From: Bradyrhizobium sp. 164 | GTDB taxonomy: Bacteria > Pseudomonadota > Alphaproteobacteria > Rhizobiales > Xanthobacteraceae | Direction of reading: 5' to 3' | Length of the DNA stretch: 64,000 bases | NCBI RefSeq assembly: GCF_023073715.1 | Contig: NZ_JADPKA010000029.1 | Span: 460,102-524,101, forward strand | Shown here: one piece after another, positions 50,763 through 59,552 of the stretch | Layout: every line of letters starts with the position of its first letter | How positions within the stretch are numbered: position 1 is the stretch's first letter | Made by a program: the position numbers and the translations under genes | The notes under the pieces: generated by a model | The model's database searches: none | Told to the model about the DNA's origin: nothing | What the model saw: only the letters and a program-made list of their open reading frames with translations

Positions 50763-50918
50763 GTGAGAGCGAGAGCCTGCTAATTTGGGGTCCTGAAGCT
50801 AAGACACAATGACGCACGCGCGCAAGACGGGCAAAGCGAAGGTGCGGCTGGAGCAGGCCGATCCAGATGCCTATGCTGAGAGAGCGTGATGGCGTTGGGG
50901 AAACTGAAAGGAAGCGCG

Positions 50919-51392
50919 ATGGCGAAGAACACGATCTGCCTCTGGTACGACAAGGACGCCGAGGCTGCTGCAAGCTTTTATGCCAAGACCTTTCCGGACA
51001 GCGCCGTGACTGCCGTTCACCGCGCGCCCAGCGATTACCCGTCCGGCAAGGCGGGCGATGTTTTGACCGTCGAATTCACCGTGGCTGGCGTTGCTTGTCT
51101 CGGCCTCAATGGCGGTCCCGTGTTCAAGCACAACGAAGCCTTCTCGTTCCAGATCGCCACTGACGATCAGGAGGAGACAGATCGCTACTGGAACGCCATC
51201 GTCGGCAATGGCGGGCAGGAGAGTGCGTGTGGCTGGTGCAAGGACAGATGGGGCGTTTCCTGGCAGATCACGCCGCGTGTATTGATCGAAGCGCTGGCGG
51301 CCGGCGGCCCTGAGGCCAAGCGCACCTTCGACGCGATGATGGGGATGACGAAGATCGACGTCGCCGCCGTCGAGGCAGCGCGCCGCGGCTGA
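50919..51392 (+). CDS. VOC-family protein (PhnB/3-demethylubiquinone methyltransferase-like)
   Basis: 157 residues from ATG 50919, preceded by GAAAGGAAG. The TICLWYDKDAEAAASFYAKTFPDS opening, GGPVFKHNEAFSFQI and WGVSWQITPRVL are signatures of the PhnB-like (PF06983) branch of the glyoxalase fold. The family name 'methyltransferase' is an annotation relic; the reaction is unknown. It is convergent with the CAP protein. Confidence 0.88.
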   Translation: MAKNTICLWYDKDAEAAASFYAKTFPDSAVTAVHRAPSDYPSGKAGDVLTVEFTVAGVACLGLNGGPVFKHNEAFSFQIATDDQEETDRYWNAIVGNGGQESACGWCKDRWGVSWQITPRVLIEALAAGGPEAKRTFDAMMGMTKIDVAAVEAARRG

Positions 51393-51406
51393 AAGTTGCC
51401 CTGGCC

Positions 51407-51979
51407 TCAGATACAGAGGCTGAGCAGCTTGATGTGGCAACCGCTGGATTTGGGCTTGCCTGCGGGCGCGGCCTCGCGCTTCACGGCAACCAGCGGCTCC
51501 TTGTCCTTCTTTCTTTTGCCCTTCGGCTCGTAATCGCCGGCGATCACCATCGCCCAATAGGTGCGCTTGCCGCTGGCGTTCTTGGCGCTCGCGACGCCGA
51601 CGCGCGAGGCGTTATGCAGCAGCAGGTTCTTGCGGTGCCCGGAGGAGTCGATCCACTGTCCCAGGGTTTTCTCGAAATTGTCGTAGCCGTAGGCGATGTT
51701 CTCGGCGGCGCGGCCCGCACCGGCCGGAGCGACGCGGCGGTTGAACGGGCCGAGTGCGTCATGGTTGAGGTCGTCCTTGGCCGCCATCGCGCGGGCCTGG
51801 TCCATGGCGATACGATCGAGCGTGGCGTCGCGCAGGACGCGGACCTCTCCATGCTTGAGGCGGAAGCTCGAGATCAGCTCGGCCGGGGATTCCGCCATTG
51901 CGGGCGCTCCTGTGAGCAGCAGAAGGCCGGCGATCACCCCGCCAACCACACGATGCATCATCGTCCGCCAAGCACCCAT
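51407..51979 (-). CDS. Secreted CAP/SCP-domain protein
   Basis: 190 residues from ATG 51979, preceded by GGTGGGG on the minus strand. A signal peptide (VVGGVIAGLLLLTGAPAMAE) leads to a CAP domain (SSFRLKHGEVRVL, LNHDALGPFNRRV, AAENIAYGYDNFEKTLGQWIDSSGHRKNLL in parts, YWAMVIAG). The C-terminus is basic, with four Lys/Arg-rich blocks and two cysteines (GCHIKLLSLCI). Bacterial CAP proteins are extracytoplasmic; role unknown. Confidence 0.88.
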   Translation of the reverse strand: MGAWRTMMHRVVGGVIAGLLLLTGAPAMAESPAELISSFRLKHGEVRVLRDATLDRIAMDQARAMAAKDDLNHDALGPFNRRVAPAGAGRAAENIAYGYDNFEKTLGQWIDSSGHRKNLLLHNASRVGVASAKNASGKRTYWAMVIAGDYEPKGKRKKDKEPLVAVKREAAPAGKPKSSGCHIKLLSLCI

Positions 51980-52051
51980 GACCCCACCAAGTCTGCCTTT
52001 GCCCGACCGCTTCTCTCTTGCCAATGTGGACGCTTCAAGGCGCGCGGGACC

Positions 52052-53146
52052 TTAGCTCGTTGGCAGGTCCGCCTCGAAATTGAAGCGGTCGCGCAGGTTC
52101 TTACGCTGCTCCAGGATGTCCTTGAAGAAGGCACGGTCCTGGTCGTTCTTCATCATCGGCTCGATCAGGTCGAGCTGGTTCATGGCGACCAGTTGCAGGA
52201 TCTCGGTGCGCGGCCTGCCGCTGCTGTCGCGGGGCAGGGCGTGTACGACCTGGATGTGTTCCGGCGGCTTGGGCCCCTTGGCGGCCGCAATCTCGTTGCG
52301 GAGCTCGCCTTCGAGCGCGGCCTGGTCGGCTTCGACGAAGGCATAGAGCCCGACGCCGGAGCGGCGGTCGGCGAAGGCGACGATAGCTGTGTCGCGCACG
52401 GCCGGGTTCTTGCAGATCAGCTCCGACAGCACCGGCGCGTCGTTGACGAGGCGGCGGCCACCACCCTCGCGGTCGGTGAAGTTGAATAGGCCGCGTGTGA
52501 TGGCGCGATAGACCTTCTTGCCGGTGGCGAGCCACAGGCTCGCGGCGAATGACTTCTTCGCAAGGATCTTTCGCTCGCGCGGCGTCAGGGCCTCGGGCGC
52601 GTAGGAGCGCTTGTGTTTGAGCAGGTGCCGGAGATCTTCATAGGCCAGGATGCGGTAGAGCCGGCCGCGCCGCGCAAAGCAGGCGGCGAGCTGGAAGTCG
52701 GTGACATAGGCGCGGCCGTCGCGACCGACCAGCCAGTTCTGCTCCTTGGCGAGATCGTTGTGGCAGATGCCGGCGCGGCGAAGCCGCCGCAGCGCGGCCT
52801 TGGCCGAGCGGAAATAGGCGAGGTCGCCATGCGGCTTGGCCAGATGCAGCGCGACGCCATCAACGAAGCCGCGCACCAGCGCGCGGCGTCCGGCCCATAG
52901 CAGCTCCGGACCGACGTTGAGGCCTTTGGCGAGCGCGAGCGCATGCTTCTCGCGCGCGAACAGGTGGCGTGCCAAGAGGAACGACCACCACGGCACCTCG
53001 TCGAGACGGCGCAGCACCGCGTCGACATCGCCGTTCTCGCTGCGGAAGCGGCCGCGCTCGACGGTCGAGAACACGTCGCGCTTGAGCAGCACGCCCTCGG
53101 TCCAGCGAGCCGACAGCTCCGCGGCGTCGTCTTGGGGGAGGCTCAT
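52052..53146 (-). CDS. Protein kinase-like domain fused to an ANL (AMP-binding) C-terminal-like domain
   Basis: 364 residues from ATG 53146. Residues 20-220 form a small kinase-like fold of the lipopolysaccharide-kinase/RIO group: GICHNDLAKEQNWLV (catalytic D131, N137) and YVTDFQLA (metal-binding D150). The ATP-binding lysine is unclear; AVLRRL is where VAIK would be. Residues 238-325 (VLSELICKNPAVRDTAIVAF, then a break, then VVHALPRDSSGRPRTEILQL) resemble the C-terminal subdomain of acyl-CoA synthetases; compare the real synthetase at 60155. The catalytic lysine of that subdomain (GK) is replaced (GR). It sits 7 bp downstream of trmFO. Function unknown. Confidence 0.75.
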   Translation of the reverse strand: MSLPQDDAAELSARWTEGVLLKRDVFSTVERGRFRSENGDVDAVLRRLDEVPWWSFLLARHLFAREKHALALAKGLNVGPELLWAGRRALVRGFVDGVALHLAKPHGDLAYFRSAKAALRRLRRAGICHNDLAKEQNWLVGRDGRAYVTDFQLAACFARRGRLYRILAYEDLRHLLKHKRSYAPEALTPRERKILAKKSFAASLWLATGKKVYRAITRGLFNFTDREGGGRRLVNDAPVLSELICKNPAVRDTAIVAFADRRSGVGLYAFVEADQAALEGELRNEIAAAKGPKPPEHIQVVHALPRDSSGRPRTEILQLVAMNQLDLIEPMMKNDQDRAFFKDILEQRKNLRDRFNFEADLPTS

Positions 53147-53153
53147 CGAAAAC

Positions 53154-54581
53154 TCACGCGGCGGCGGCAATGCGCAGGTGATCGGTGATCCAGCGATCGA
53201 GATCGGCGAGCGCGCGGGCGCTCAGCGTCTGCTTCTTGGCCACCGTCTTCTCGTTGCCGCGCAGCCGCGTGCCGTCTGGCTTTTTGGTCGGCACGGTCGC
53301 GAGCGGCGGGAACAGGCCGAAATTGATGTTCATCGGCTGGAACGAGCGCGTGCCGGGCTCGATGGTTTCGATATGGCCGCCGGTGATGTGGCCAAGCAGC
53401 GATCCCAGCGCCGTCGTGCTGGGCGGGCTCGCCAGCGTCTCGCCGCGCGCGTCGGCGGCCGCATAGAGGCCGGCGATCAGGCCGACGCTGGCGGATTCCA
53501 CATAGCCCTCGCAGCCCGTCATCTGACCGGCAAAGCGCAGCCGCGGCTGCGCGCGCAGGCGCAACTGGCCGTCGAGCAGCTTTGGCGAATTGAGGAAGGT
53601 GTTGCGATGCAGGCCGCCGAGACGGGCGAATTCAGCCTTCTCCAGTCCCGGTATGGTGCGGAAGATGCGCTGCTGCTCGCCATATTTCAGCTTCGTCTGG
53701 AAGCCGACGATGTTGTAGAGCGTGCCGAGCTTGTTGTCCTGGCGCAGCTGCACGATCGCGTAAGGCTTCGTGGTCGGATCGTTCGGATTGGTAAGGCCGA
53801 CCGGCTTCATCGGGCCGTGGCGCAGCGTCTCGGGACCGCGCTCCGCCATGACCTCGATCGGCAAGCAGCCGTCGAAATAGGGCGTGTTGGTCTCCCACTC
53901 CTTGAACTCGGTCTTCTCGCCGGCGATCAGCGCCGCGACGAAGCCGTCATACTGCTCTTTGGTCATCGGGCAGTTGATGTAATCGGCGCCGTTGCCGCCA
54001 GGACCGACCTTGTCGTAGCGCGACTGGAACCAGGCCACTGACATGTCGATGGATTCGCGGTGCACGATCGGCGCGATAGCGTCGAAGAAGGCGAGCGCAT
54101 TCTCGTCGGTCAGCTCGCGGATGGCATCGGCCAGCGGCGCGGAGGTGAGGGGACCGGTCGCAACGATGACGTTGCTCCAGTCGGCTGGCGGCAGGCCTGC
54201 GACCTCGCCGCGGGCGATCTCAATGAGGGGATGGTCGTTCAGCGCCGCCGTGACCGCCGCCGAGAAGCCGTCGCGGTCCACGGCCAAGGCGCCGCCCGCG
54301 GGCACCTGGTTGGCATCGGCCGCGCGCATGATCAGCGAGTCGAGCCGGCGCATCTCCGCATGCAGCAGGCCAACTGCGTTATTGGCCGCATCGTCCGAGC
54401 GGAACGAATTGGAGCAGACAAGCTCGGCGAGCCCGTCGGTGCGGTGCGCCTCGGTCATGCGGGTCGGCCGCATTTCGTGCAGCACCACGGGCACGCCGGA
54501 TTTGGCCACTTGCCAGGCGGCTTCGGAACCGGCAAGGCCGGCGCCGATCACGTGCACGATGTTCGATCGGGATCCTGTCAT
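53154..54581 (-). CDS. trmFO: tRNA m5U54 methyltransferase, folate- and FAD-dependent
   Basis: 475 residues. The N-terminal FAD motif [12 protein letters not shown] and the family segments [25 protein letters not shown], and [15 protein letters not shown] [15 protein letters not shown] identify TrmFO. It makes T54 in the TΨC arm using methylenetetrahydrofolate. The kinase-ANL gene follows on the same strand after 7 bp, so co-transcription is likely. Confidence 0.96.
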   Translation of the reverse strand: MTGSRSNIVHVIGAGLAGSEAAWQVAKSGVPVVLHEMRPTRMTEAHRTDGLAELVCSNSFRSDDAANNAVGLLHAEMRRLDSLIMRAADANQVPAGGALAVDRDGFSAAVTAALNDHPLIEIARGEVAGLPPADWSNVIVATGPLTSAPLADAIRELTDENALAFFDAIAPIVHRESIDMSVAWFQSRYDKVGPGGNGADYINCPMTKEQYDGFVAALIAGEKTEFKEWETNTPYFDGCLPIEVMAERGPETLRHGPMKPVGLTNPNDPTTKPYAIVQLRQDNKLGTLYNIVGFQTKLKYGEQQRIFRTIPGLEKAEFARLGGLHRNTFLNSPKLLDGQLRLRAQPRLRFAGQMTGCEGYVESASVGLIAGLYAAADARGETLASPPSTTALGSLLGHITGGHIETIEPGTRSFQPMNINFGLFPPLATVPTKKPDGTRLRGNEKTVAKKQTLSARALADLDRWITDHLRIAAAA

Positions 54582-54649
54582 GGGGCGGACAGGTAGCGCT
54601 TTTCGGCGGCCAGTGGAATCGCCGAGATCGAGTTTTCTGCCATCAGAAA

Positions 54650-54680
54650 CGATAACGCCCGCACGAAGCGGGCGCTATCG
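54650..54680 (-). terminator. Probable Rho-independent terminator of the DUF1127 gene
   Basis: Stem CGATAACGCCCGC with GCGGGCGCTATCG and a five-base loop; read on the minus strand it is followed by GTTTCTG. It begins about 28 bp after the DUF1127 stop on that strand. Confidence 0.65.
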
Positions 54681-54707
54681 GTTCGTCCGGCGAACGGCTG
54701 AACGATA

Positions 54708-54860
54708 TCAGCCCTGATACTGGCCGGCGGCAACGCGCGGGATGTCCGAGCGGTCGAGGCCGATGTCGGCCAGTTCGCGATCGCTGAGCTGGGACAGCTC
54801 GGCAACATTGCGCTGGTAGTCCCGGAATGCCTGGATCATGCGGATGAGCGAGAGCAGCAT
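54708..54860 (-). CDS. DUF1127 small protein
   Basis: 50 residues: MLLSLIRMIQAFRDYQRNVA, then ELSQLSDRELADIGLDRSDI and a short tail ending QYQG. The arrangement of Trp/Tyr-free helix, LSDRELADIGLDRSDI and terminal tail is the DUF1127 signature. In other alphaproteobacteria 50-residue DUF1127 proteins bind RNA or proteins and act in sRNA and phosphate/carbon regulation, remembered and not specific here. The ribosome-binding site is CAGGAGA, and a terminator follows. The gene is too short for many gene finders. Confidence 0.9.
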   Translation of the reverse strand: MLLSLIRMIQAFRDYQRNVAELSQLSDRELADIGLDRSDIPRVAAGQYQG

Positions 54861-55363
54861 TGGTAGTCTCCTGTAGTTCGATTCAGCCCTTGCCCGGGCC
54901 TCGTCGTTGAAATGAATATAGGTGAGAGTAGTGCAGTGCGAAAGTTCCTATGTTGCGATGCAGCTAAGCGATGAATGCATAGCAATGGTAACCGACGATT
55001 AACCTGAGGGCGCTCCCGCTCAAATCATGATCATGAGGCGGATTCCGGTCCGGTAATGTCCGTCATCGCAGGGGTTAGTGTGAAATGCGCAGTTTAATGC
55101 ATTGCGGAAATATGTTTCACCCAGCGATCTGTTAGGAGGTTTCCAGCGTCTACACCCAAGTTCAGTATGCGCTATTCGCATGCTTTTGGGGGATATAAGA
55201 ATGAATAAATATTCACATTAGCCAGTTGCGCTACGATTCGTCGCGTGCGGAGAGGACTGGACCGGCTGGGGTGCATCCGAAAAAGGTGATGCACGCCGCC
55301 AGGGGCGCATCCCAGAGAAGGCCGGTCGCCGAGCGATTGGCCCTCCGCGCTCCATCGCGGGGC
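54861..55363. other. Gene-poor region upstream of DUF1127
   Basis: About 500 bp. The segment 54900-55220 is clearly more AT-rich than the rest of the window, as expected for a regulatory region. It contains the direct-looking blocks ATGCATTCATCGC and GCATCGCAACATA (minus strand) before the DUF1127 gene, and a tiny ORF at 55201-55221. Nothing else is supportable. Confidence 0.5.
55201..55221 (+). other. Six-codon ORF with a good ribosome-binding site, possibly a gene fragment
   Basis: ATG AAT AAA TAT TCA CAT TAG follows GGGGGATATAAGA. The unusually AT-rich codons differ from nearby genes, so this may be the 5' remnant of a truncated gene or chance. It is recorded for completeness only. Confidence 0.2.
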
Positions 55364-56188
55364 TTACGGAGCGCGCGCGAGCTGGGTGGCGAAATAAGCC
55401 ACGGTCTTGGAATAGACCTCGCTCTTGTTCCACTGCTGGAGCACCGCGAAGTTCGGACTGCCCGGCTGCCAATCCTTGCCGCGCTGCCAGCCATAGCCGG
55501 CGAGATAATTGGCGGTGGAGGCGAGCACGTCAGGCACGTTGTGCAAGAGGTCGCGCTTGCCGTTCCCGTCGAAATCAACGGCGTACTTCATCCAGGACGA
55601 CGGCATGAACTGGGTCTGGCCGAGCTCACCGGCCCAGGCGCCCTTCATGTCGGCGGGAGGGAGGTCGCCGCGCTCGACGATGCGCAGAGCATCCATCAGC
55701 TCGGCGCGAAACTGCTCGGAGCGCCGGCAATCATAGGCCAGCGTCGCCAGCGAGCGGATGGTGGCGAACTTGCCGGTGTTGACGCCGAAATCGGTCTCGA
55801 GGCCCCAGATCGCGACTAGCACCTCGCCTGGGACGCCGTAGGCCTGCTCGATGCGCGACAGCACCGAGCCGTATTGCTTCATCATATTGGAGCCGCGCTG
55901 CATGCGGGGCGGCACCATGCGGCCTGAAAACTCCTCAAAGGTCTGGCTGAAGATTTTTTGCGAACGGTCGCGATTGAGGACGCCCTGATCGAGCGTCACG
56001 CCCGCGAGTCCCGATGCAATGGCCTGTTGCGAGATGCCCTTCGCCGCAGCATCGGTTTTGAAGTCCGCAAGCCAGGCGTCGAAATTGCCGGAGCCGCAGG
56101 CAACAGCGGCGAGCACTGGCTGGGCTGACAGGATAGACGCGGAGAGGGCGAGGGCTGCGAGAGCGAGACGAGAAATCGTCGTGGTCAT
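55364..56188 (-). CDS. Lytic murein transglycosylase (MltB/SltB-like)
   Basis: 274 residues from ATG 56188. Signal peptide MTTTISRLALAALALSASIL. Domain signatures: FDAWLADFKTDAAAKGIS, VAIWGLETDFGVNTG with catalytic E131, ELGQTQFMPSSWMKYAVDFD and DVLASTANYLAGYGWQRG. It cuts peptidoglycan in the periplasm with 1,6-anhydroMurNAc product. No lipobox is visible, so it is soluble. The gene is alone on the minus strand. Confidence 0.93.
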   Translation of the reverse strand: MTTTISRLALAALALSASILSAQPVLAAVACGSGNFDAWLADFKTDAAAKGISQQAIASGLAGVTLDQGVLNRDRSQKIFSQTFEEFSGRMVPPRMQRGSNMMKQYGSVLSRIEQAYGVPGEVLVAIWGLETDFGVNTGKFATIRSLATLAYDCRRSEQFRAELMDALRIVERGDLPPADMKGAWAGELGQTQFMPSSWMKYAVDFDGNGKRDLLHNVPDVLASTANYLAGYGWQRGKDWQPGSPNFAVLQQWNKSEVYSKTVAYFATQLARAP

Positions 56189-56317
56189 CAGATGAAATGG
56201 ATTCCGTGAAGTGATCCGACCGGCGCGCATAATCTCGGTTGCAACCGCGGCCAAAGCAAGGCGTGTGACGGCGCGCAATCCTGCCCGAGCCGGGCAGGAT
56301 CGCACGTCACGATATCG

Positions 56318-57226
56318 TCAGGCGTCCGTCCTATTCCGCCAGGGGAAGAGGTTGGCGGGGAAATCGGCGGCGGGCTTGCGCGGACGATGCGGTGGAGGCG
56401 GCACGGGACGAGCGCCTGGATCGGACACGATCACCTTGCGGTAGAGGTGCCAGGTGGCATGGCCGAGCACCGGGATCACCACGGCGAGGCCGAGGAACGC
56501 CGGGATCGTTCCGAGCGCCAGCAACACCGATACGATTAAGCCCCAGGCTGCCATCGGCACCGGGTTCTTCGCAACGACGCGCAGCGAGGTGCTCATTGCC
56601 TCGAATGCTCCGGCATGGCGGTCGAGCATCAAGGGGAACGACACGGCACTGATGCAGAGCGCGGCGAGCGCGAACAGGAAGCCAGTGCCGTAGCCGACCA
56701 CGATCAGCCACCAGCCCTGCCGCGTCGTCAGAACGCGCGTCAGGAAATCCGAGATACCGGTCACGCCCTCATAGCCGAATGCCGCAACGTAGATCGCCTG
56801 CGCGGTCGCGACCCAGGTCACGAACAGAGCGAGCAGCAACGTGCCGAGGCCGAGCATCGCACCGAACGACGGCGAGCGCAGCACCTCCATGGCATCCCAG
56901 GCGGTGGCCTCCTCATGGCGTTCGCGCCGGCTGGAGAGCTCGTAGAGACCGAGCGCCGCGAAGGGGCCGATCAATGCGAAACCCGCGGCCAGGGGAAACA
57001 GCAGCGGCAGCACCGAGTAGCCCATCACCACACGGGCGAGCACGAGGCCGAGCACCGGATAGATCACGCAGAGGATGATGGCGTGGCTCGGAATGGCCTT
57101 GAAATCCTCCCAGCCGCGCTTCAGCGCGTCGTGCAGGTCGGACAATTGGATGGTTCGGATCATCGGTCCAGCCGCTTCCGCGGTCCGGGCCGTGCCGGGG
57201 ACATTGCCCTGGTAGAGTGTGGCCAT
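56318..57226 (-). CDS. DUF2189 polytopic membrane protein
   Basis: 302 residues from ATG 57226, with AAGGGAG as ribosome-binding site. About six membrane segments (PSHAIILCVIYPVLGLVLA, LPLLFPLAAGFALIGPFAAL, GAMLGLGTLLLALFVTWVA, GTGFLFALAALCISAVSFPL, LIVSVLLALGTIPAFLGLAV). The pattern DALKRGWEDFKAIPSHAI and LYELSSRRERHEEATAWDAM is typical of DUF2189. Function unknown. It lies downstream of the region with the MltB gene on the same strand. Confidence 0.85.
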   Translation of the reverse strand: MATLYQGNVPGTARTAEAAGPMIRTIQLSDLHDALKRGWEDFKAIPSHAIILCVIYPVLGLVLARVVMGYSVLPLLFPLAAGFALIGPFAALGLYELSSRRERHEEATAWDAMEVLRSPSFGAMLGLGTLLLALFVTWVATAQAIYVAAFGYEGVTGISDFLTRVLTTRQGWWLIVVGYGTGFLFALAALCISAVSFPLMLDRHAGAFEAMSTSLRVVAKNPVPMAAWGLIVSVLLALGTIPAFLGLAVVIPVLGHATWHLYRKVIVSDPGARPVPPPPHRPRKPAADFPANLFPWRNRTDA

Positions 57227-57558
57227 GGTCGCTAGCTCCCTTGCCATACGGCCGATCTCGCGCCGGCAACGGCGCGCGCGGCCGCTTGCTTGAACGATCG
57301 CGATTCCGACCAGACGCGAATTCCGGATGGCATCGCGAGCTGAACGGTAAGCGTACTCCCAATTGCGAGTCCTGTCCCTCACGCGTGGGTGAAATTCGAT
57401 GACGCAGTGCAAACCTCGCCGATGTCATTCGGCCGTCATTTCGCCGCAGATAAGCTGATGCTGCGTGCTGGTTCGCACAACTTCGCGGGCGCAACGCAGG
57501 AACATCGTTTATAAGTGCCACTCAAAGCCGTCCAACGGATCCTTTACGGGGAGCAGAC
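57227..57558. other. Divergent intergenic region
   Basis: 332 bp between DUF2189 (minus) and DUF3597 (plus). The right part (57390-57540) is mildly AT-rich and must contain the DUF3597 promoter. I saw no operator or RNA motif that stands out. Confidence 0.5.
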
Positions 57559-57945
57559 ATGAGCATTTTCGGGAAAATCATGAGCGCGATCTTCGGCAGC
57601 CATCCGGCTGCTGCCGCGCCCGCCGGCAGCGCGCCCGCAGGGGCCGCGCCGGGCACATCGGCGCCGGCTGCCACGCCCATGGCGGCCGTCGACGTCGCCG
57701 CGATCGTCGACAAGGCGGTGGCTGCGCACAAGGGCGAGAAGCTGGAATGGCGCACCTCCATCGTCGACCTGATGAAGGCGCTCGATATCGATTCCAGCCT
57801 CGCTGCGCGCAAGGATCTCGCCAAGGAGCTGGGCTACACCGGCGACATGAACGACTCCGCGAGCATGAACGTCTGGCTGCACAAGCAGGTGATGTCCAAG
57901 CTCGCCGCCAATGGCGGCAAGCTGCCGCCGGAGATCAAGCACTGA
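57559..57945 (+). CDS. DUF3597 domain-containing protein
   Basis: 128 residues. The start MSIFGKIMSAIFGSH and the region VVAHKGEKLEWRTSIVDLMKALDIDSS-like (residues 49-78, quoted in parts) match DUF3597, which resembles peptidoglycan-binding or LysM-associated small proteins; the end reads NVWLHKQVMSKLAANGGKLP. An Ala/Pro/Gly-rich linker fills residues 16-40. Function unknown. A terminator follows. Confidence 0.88.
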   Translation: MSIFGKIMSAIFGSHPAAAAPAGSAPAGAAPGTSAPAATPMAAVDVAAIVDKAVAAHKGEKLEWRTSIVDLMKALDIDSSLAARKDLAKELGYTGDMNDSASMNVWLHKQVMSKLAANGGKLPPEIKH

Positions 57946-57969
57946 CCGATCGCTCGGTCGTACCGCACG

Positions 57970-57995
57970 GGGCTCGCGATCTCGCGGGCCCTTTT
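57970..57995 (+). terminator. Rho-independent terminator of the DUF3597 gene
   Basis: Stem GGGCTCGCG, loop ATCT, CGCGGGCCC (one G-U pair) followed by TTTT at 57992-57995. It sits between the DUF3597 stop and the convergent acetyltransferase gene. Confidence 0.7.
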
Positions 57996-57999
57996 AGGT

Positions 58000-58275
58000 T
58001 CAGGCGAGGAGATCCGCATCTTCCGGGTGCCTGTCGAGATAGTCGACCACGAAGCCGCAGCCAGCGATCACCTTCCTGCCGTCGCGGCGGATCAAGTCAA
58101 GCGCGCCCTTGACCAGCTCGGACCCAATACCGCGGCCACGGAGGGCGCGCGGCGTTTCGGTATGGGTGATGATCACGGCCGACGGCGTCAGCCGGTAATT
58201 GGCGAAGGCGATGTCGCCGCCGACATCGAGCTCGAAGCGGTTCTTGTCCTTGTTGTCGCGTACCGAAGCCGCCAT
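58000..58275 (-). CDS. Small GNAT-fold N-acetyltransferase (YjdJ-like)
   Basis: 91 residues from ATG 58275, with GAAAGG 7 bases upstream. The acetyl-CoA-binding signature is LRGRGIGSELVKGALD; the layout (ITHTETPRALRGRGIG) is that of the small YjdJ/GTNAT family that lacks a full GNAT fold. Substrate is unknown. The stop lies a few bases from the terminator of the convergent DUF3597 gene. Confidence 0.88.
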   Translation of the reverse strand: MAASVRDNKDKNRFELDVGGDIAFANYRLTPSAVIITHTETPRALRGRGIGSELVKGALDLIRRDGRKVIAGCGFVVDYLDRHPEDADLLA

Positions 58276-58594
58276 GTGGGACCTTTCCATAGTGCAGATT
58301 GCGTCCCGATTTAGGAGGCTGACCCCGCCCTTGCCAAGGTGAGACCAAGGGAGATTGCGGCAGGGGAGATATCTGCAAACGCGCGTCCCTGCGGCCGCAT
58401 TGCAGCATCGACGTCTCGCTCTGCGAGCATGATACAGCGGCCGCAAATAATCCTCGATATTGCTCTTGCAAGGTCCGCGGCGGTTCCCACGTCCTTTGGA
58501 GGACATACGCCCGAATGCGGCCGGCAGGGTCGCCAGACATTCGGAGTGTCGTGATTGCCAGCCGCAGACGTATGCCTCGTTGTAGGAGGGTACG
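58276..58594. other. Intergenic region between acetyltransferase and SPW genes
   Basis: 319 bp holding two divergent promoters. No small gene, operator or hairpin is convincing here. The ribosome-binding site of the SPW gene is GGAGGGTACG just before 58595. Confidence 0.5.
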
Positions 58595-58990
58595 ATGTCG
58601 GACTTTGGTTTCTTCAATACTCATCGAACATGGGAAGACTGGTGCGGGATGCTGCTCGGCGCGGTGATCGTGGCTTCGCCGTGGTTTCCGATCCAGGATC
58701 AAGCGATCGCCGGACACCAGACGATGATCCTGAATACGGTCGCAATCGGTCTGGTCGTGTTTGGCCTCAGCCAGCTCGAATATGTCGCCTTGCAGCGCTG
58801 GCAAGAGGTGATGACGATCCTGGTCGGACTGTGGCTCATCGCCTCGCCTTACGTCATCGGCTATTCCGGTGAAGGCTTTCTCCGCATCTATCACACGAGC
58901 CTGGGTGCGGTGGTGGTGCTGCTCGGCATACTCCAGCTGTGGCAGGACTGGGATCTGAATGATCAGGACATGCTCAAGCACGGACAATAG
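58595..58990 (+). CDS. SPW-motif membrane protein
   Basis: 131 residues with four membrane segments. Two copies of the (S)PW-type turn are visible, VIVASPWFPI near residue 28 and WLIASPYVIG near residue 80, matching the SPW repeat family (PF03779), which spans the membrane in pairs of helices. Function unknown. A hairpin follows the stop. Confidence 0.85.
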   Translation: MSDFGFFNTHRTWEDWCGMLLGAVIVASPWFPIQDQAIAGHQTMILNTVAIGLVVFGLSQLEYVALQRWQEVMTILVGLWLIASPYVIGYSGEGFLRIYHTSLGAVVVLLGILQLWQDWDLNDQDMLKHGQ

Positions 58991-59005
58991 CCCGTAGATA
59001 TCGTC

Positions 59006-59033
59006 AGGCCCGCCGGTTACGGACGGCGGGCCT
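59006..59033 (+). terminator. Hairpin after the SPW gene, probable terminator
   Basis: AGGCCCGCCG, an 8-base loop, CGGCGGGCCT: perfect 10-bp stem. It lies 16 bp after the SPW stop. The following CTGCCC lacks a T-run, so Rho-independent action is uncertain. Confidence 0.5.
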
Positions 59034-59099
59034 CTGCCCTCAGCTCGTGACGATATCTGACTAGTCCGAGCGCCTCTCGACCCATGAGGGCGGTTTGGT

Positions 59100-59459
59100 T
59101 CAATCCGTGGCTTTGGCGAGCCTGGAATCTTCGGGCTGCGGCTGCGAGCGGAGGCAACCTCGGCAGATGACCAGGGAGCGGTTGACCCTGGCGTCCTGCT
59201 CGGCGTCGCTGCCCTCCTGCGCCTGCCACCATTCCTTCGAATAGGGCTGAAGTCCGGCGTGCGATCGCTCGTGCTGGGATCGGACTGCGGTGCGCGTCGG
59301 TCCGGACGCTGCGTGCGGCCGGTTGGGATCCTCGCCGGCGCCATCCCAGGCATAGCGCGCGGGCTTGAAGGCGGGATCTGAGGCCAGACGCACTTGCGGG
59401 GCCGCGGCACATCCGGCAAGCGCCAGCGTGAGCAGGAGGAAGGCGGGCGCTTTGACCAT
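59100..59459 (-). CDS. Small lipoprotein of unknown function
   Basis: 119 residues from ATG 59459. Lipobox LALAGC at the end of the signal MVKAPAFLLLTLALAGC. The mature part is polar, rich in Arg, Ser and Gln (SQHERSHAGLQPYSKEWWQA), with a CRGC pair near residue 100. Likely anchored to a membrane; no family recognised. Confidence 0.75.
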   Translation of the reverse strand: MVKAPAFLLLTLALAGCAAAPQVRLASDPAFKPARYAWDGAGEDPNRPHAASGPTRTAVRSQHERSHAGLQPYSKEWWQAQEGSDAEQDARVNRSLVICRGCLRSQPQPEDSRLAKATD

Positions 59460-59552
59460 AATGCGATACTCTTTACGCGAGACCTGAGCGAGGTTGCGCT
59501 GATCATGTTTAAAATTCCCTGAACGGCTGCGGCTGCGCCGGCGACAACGCGC

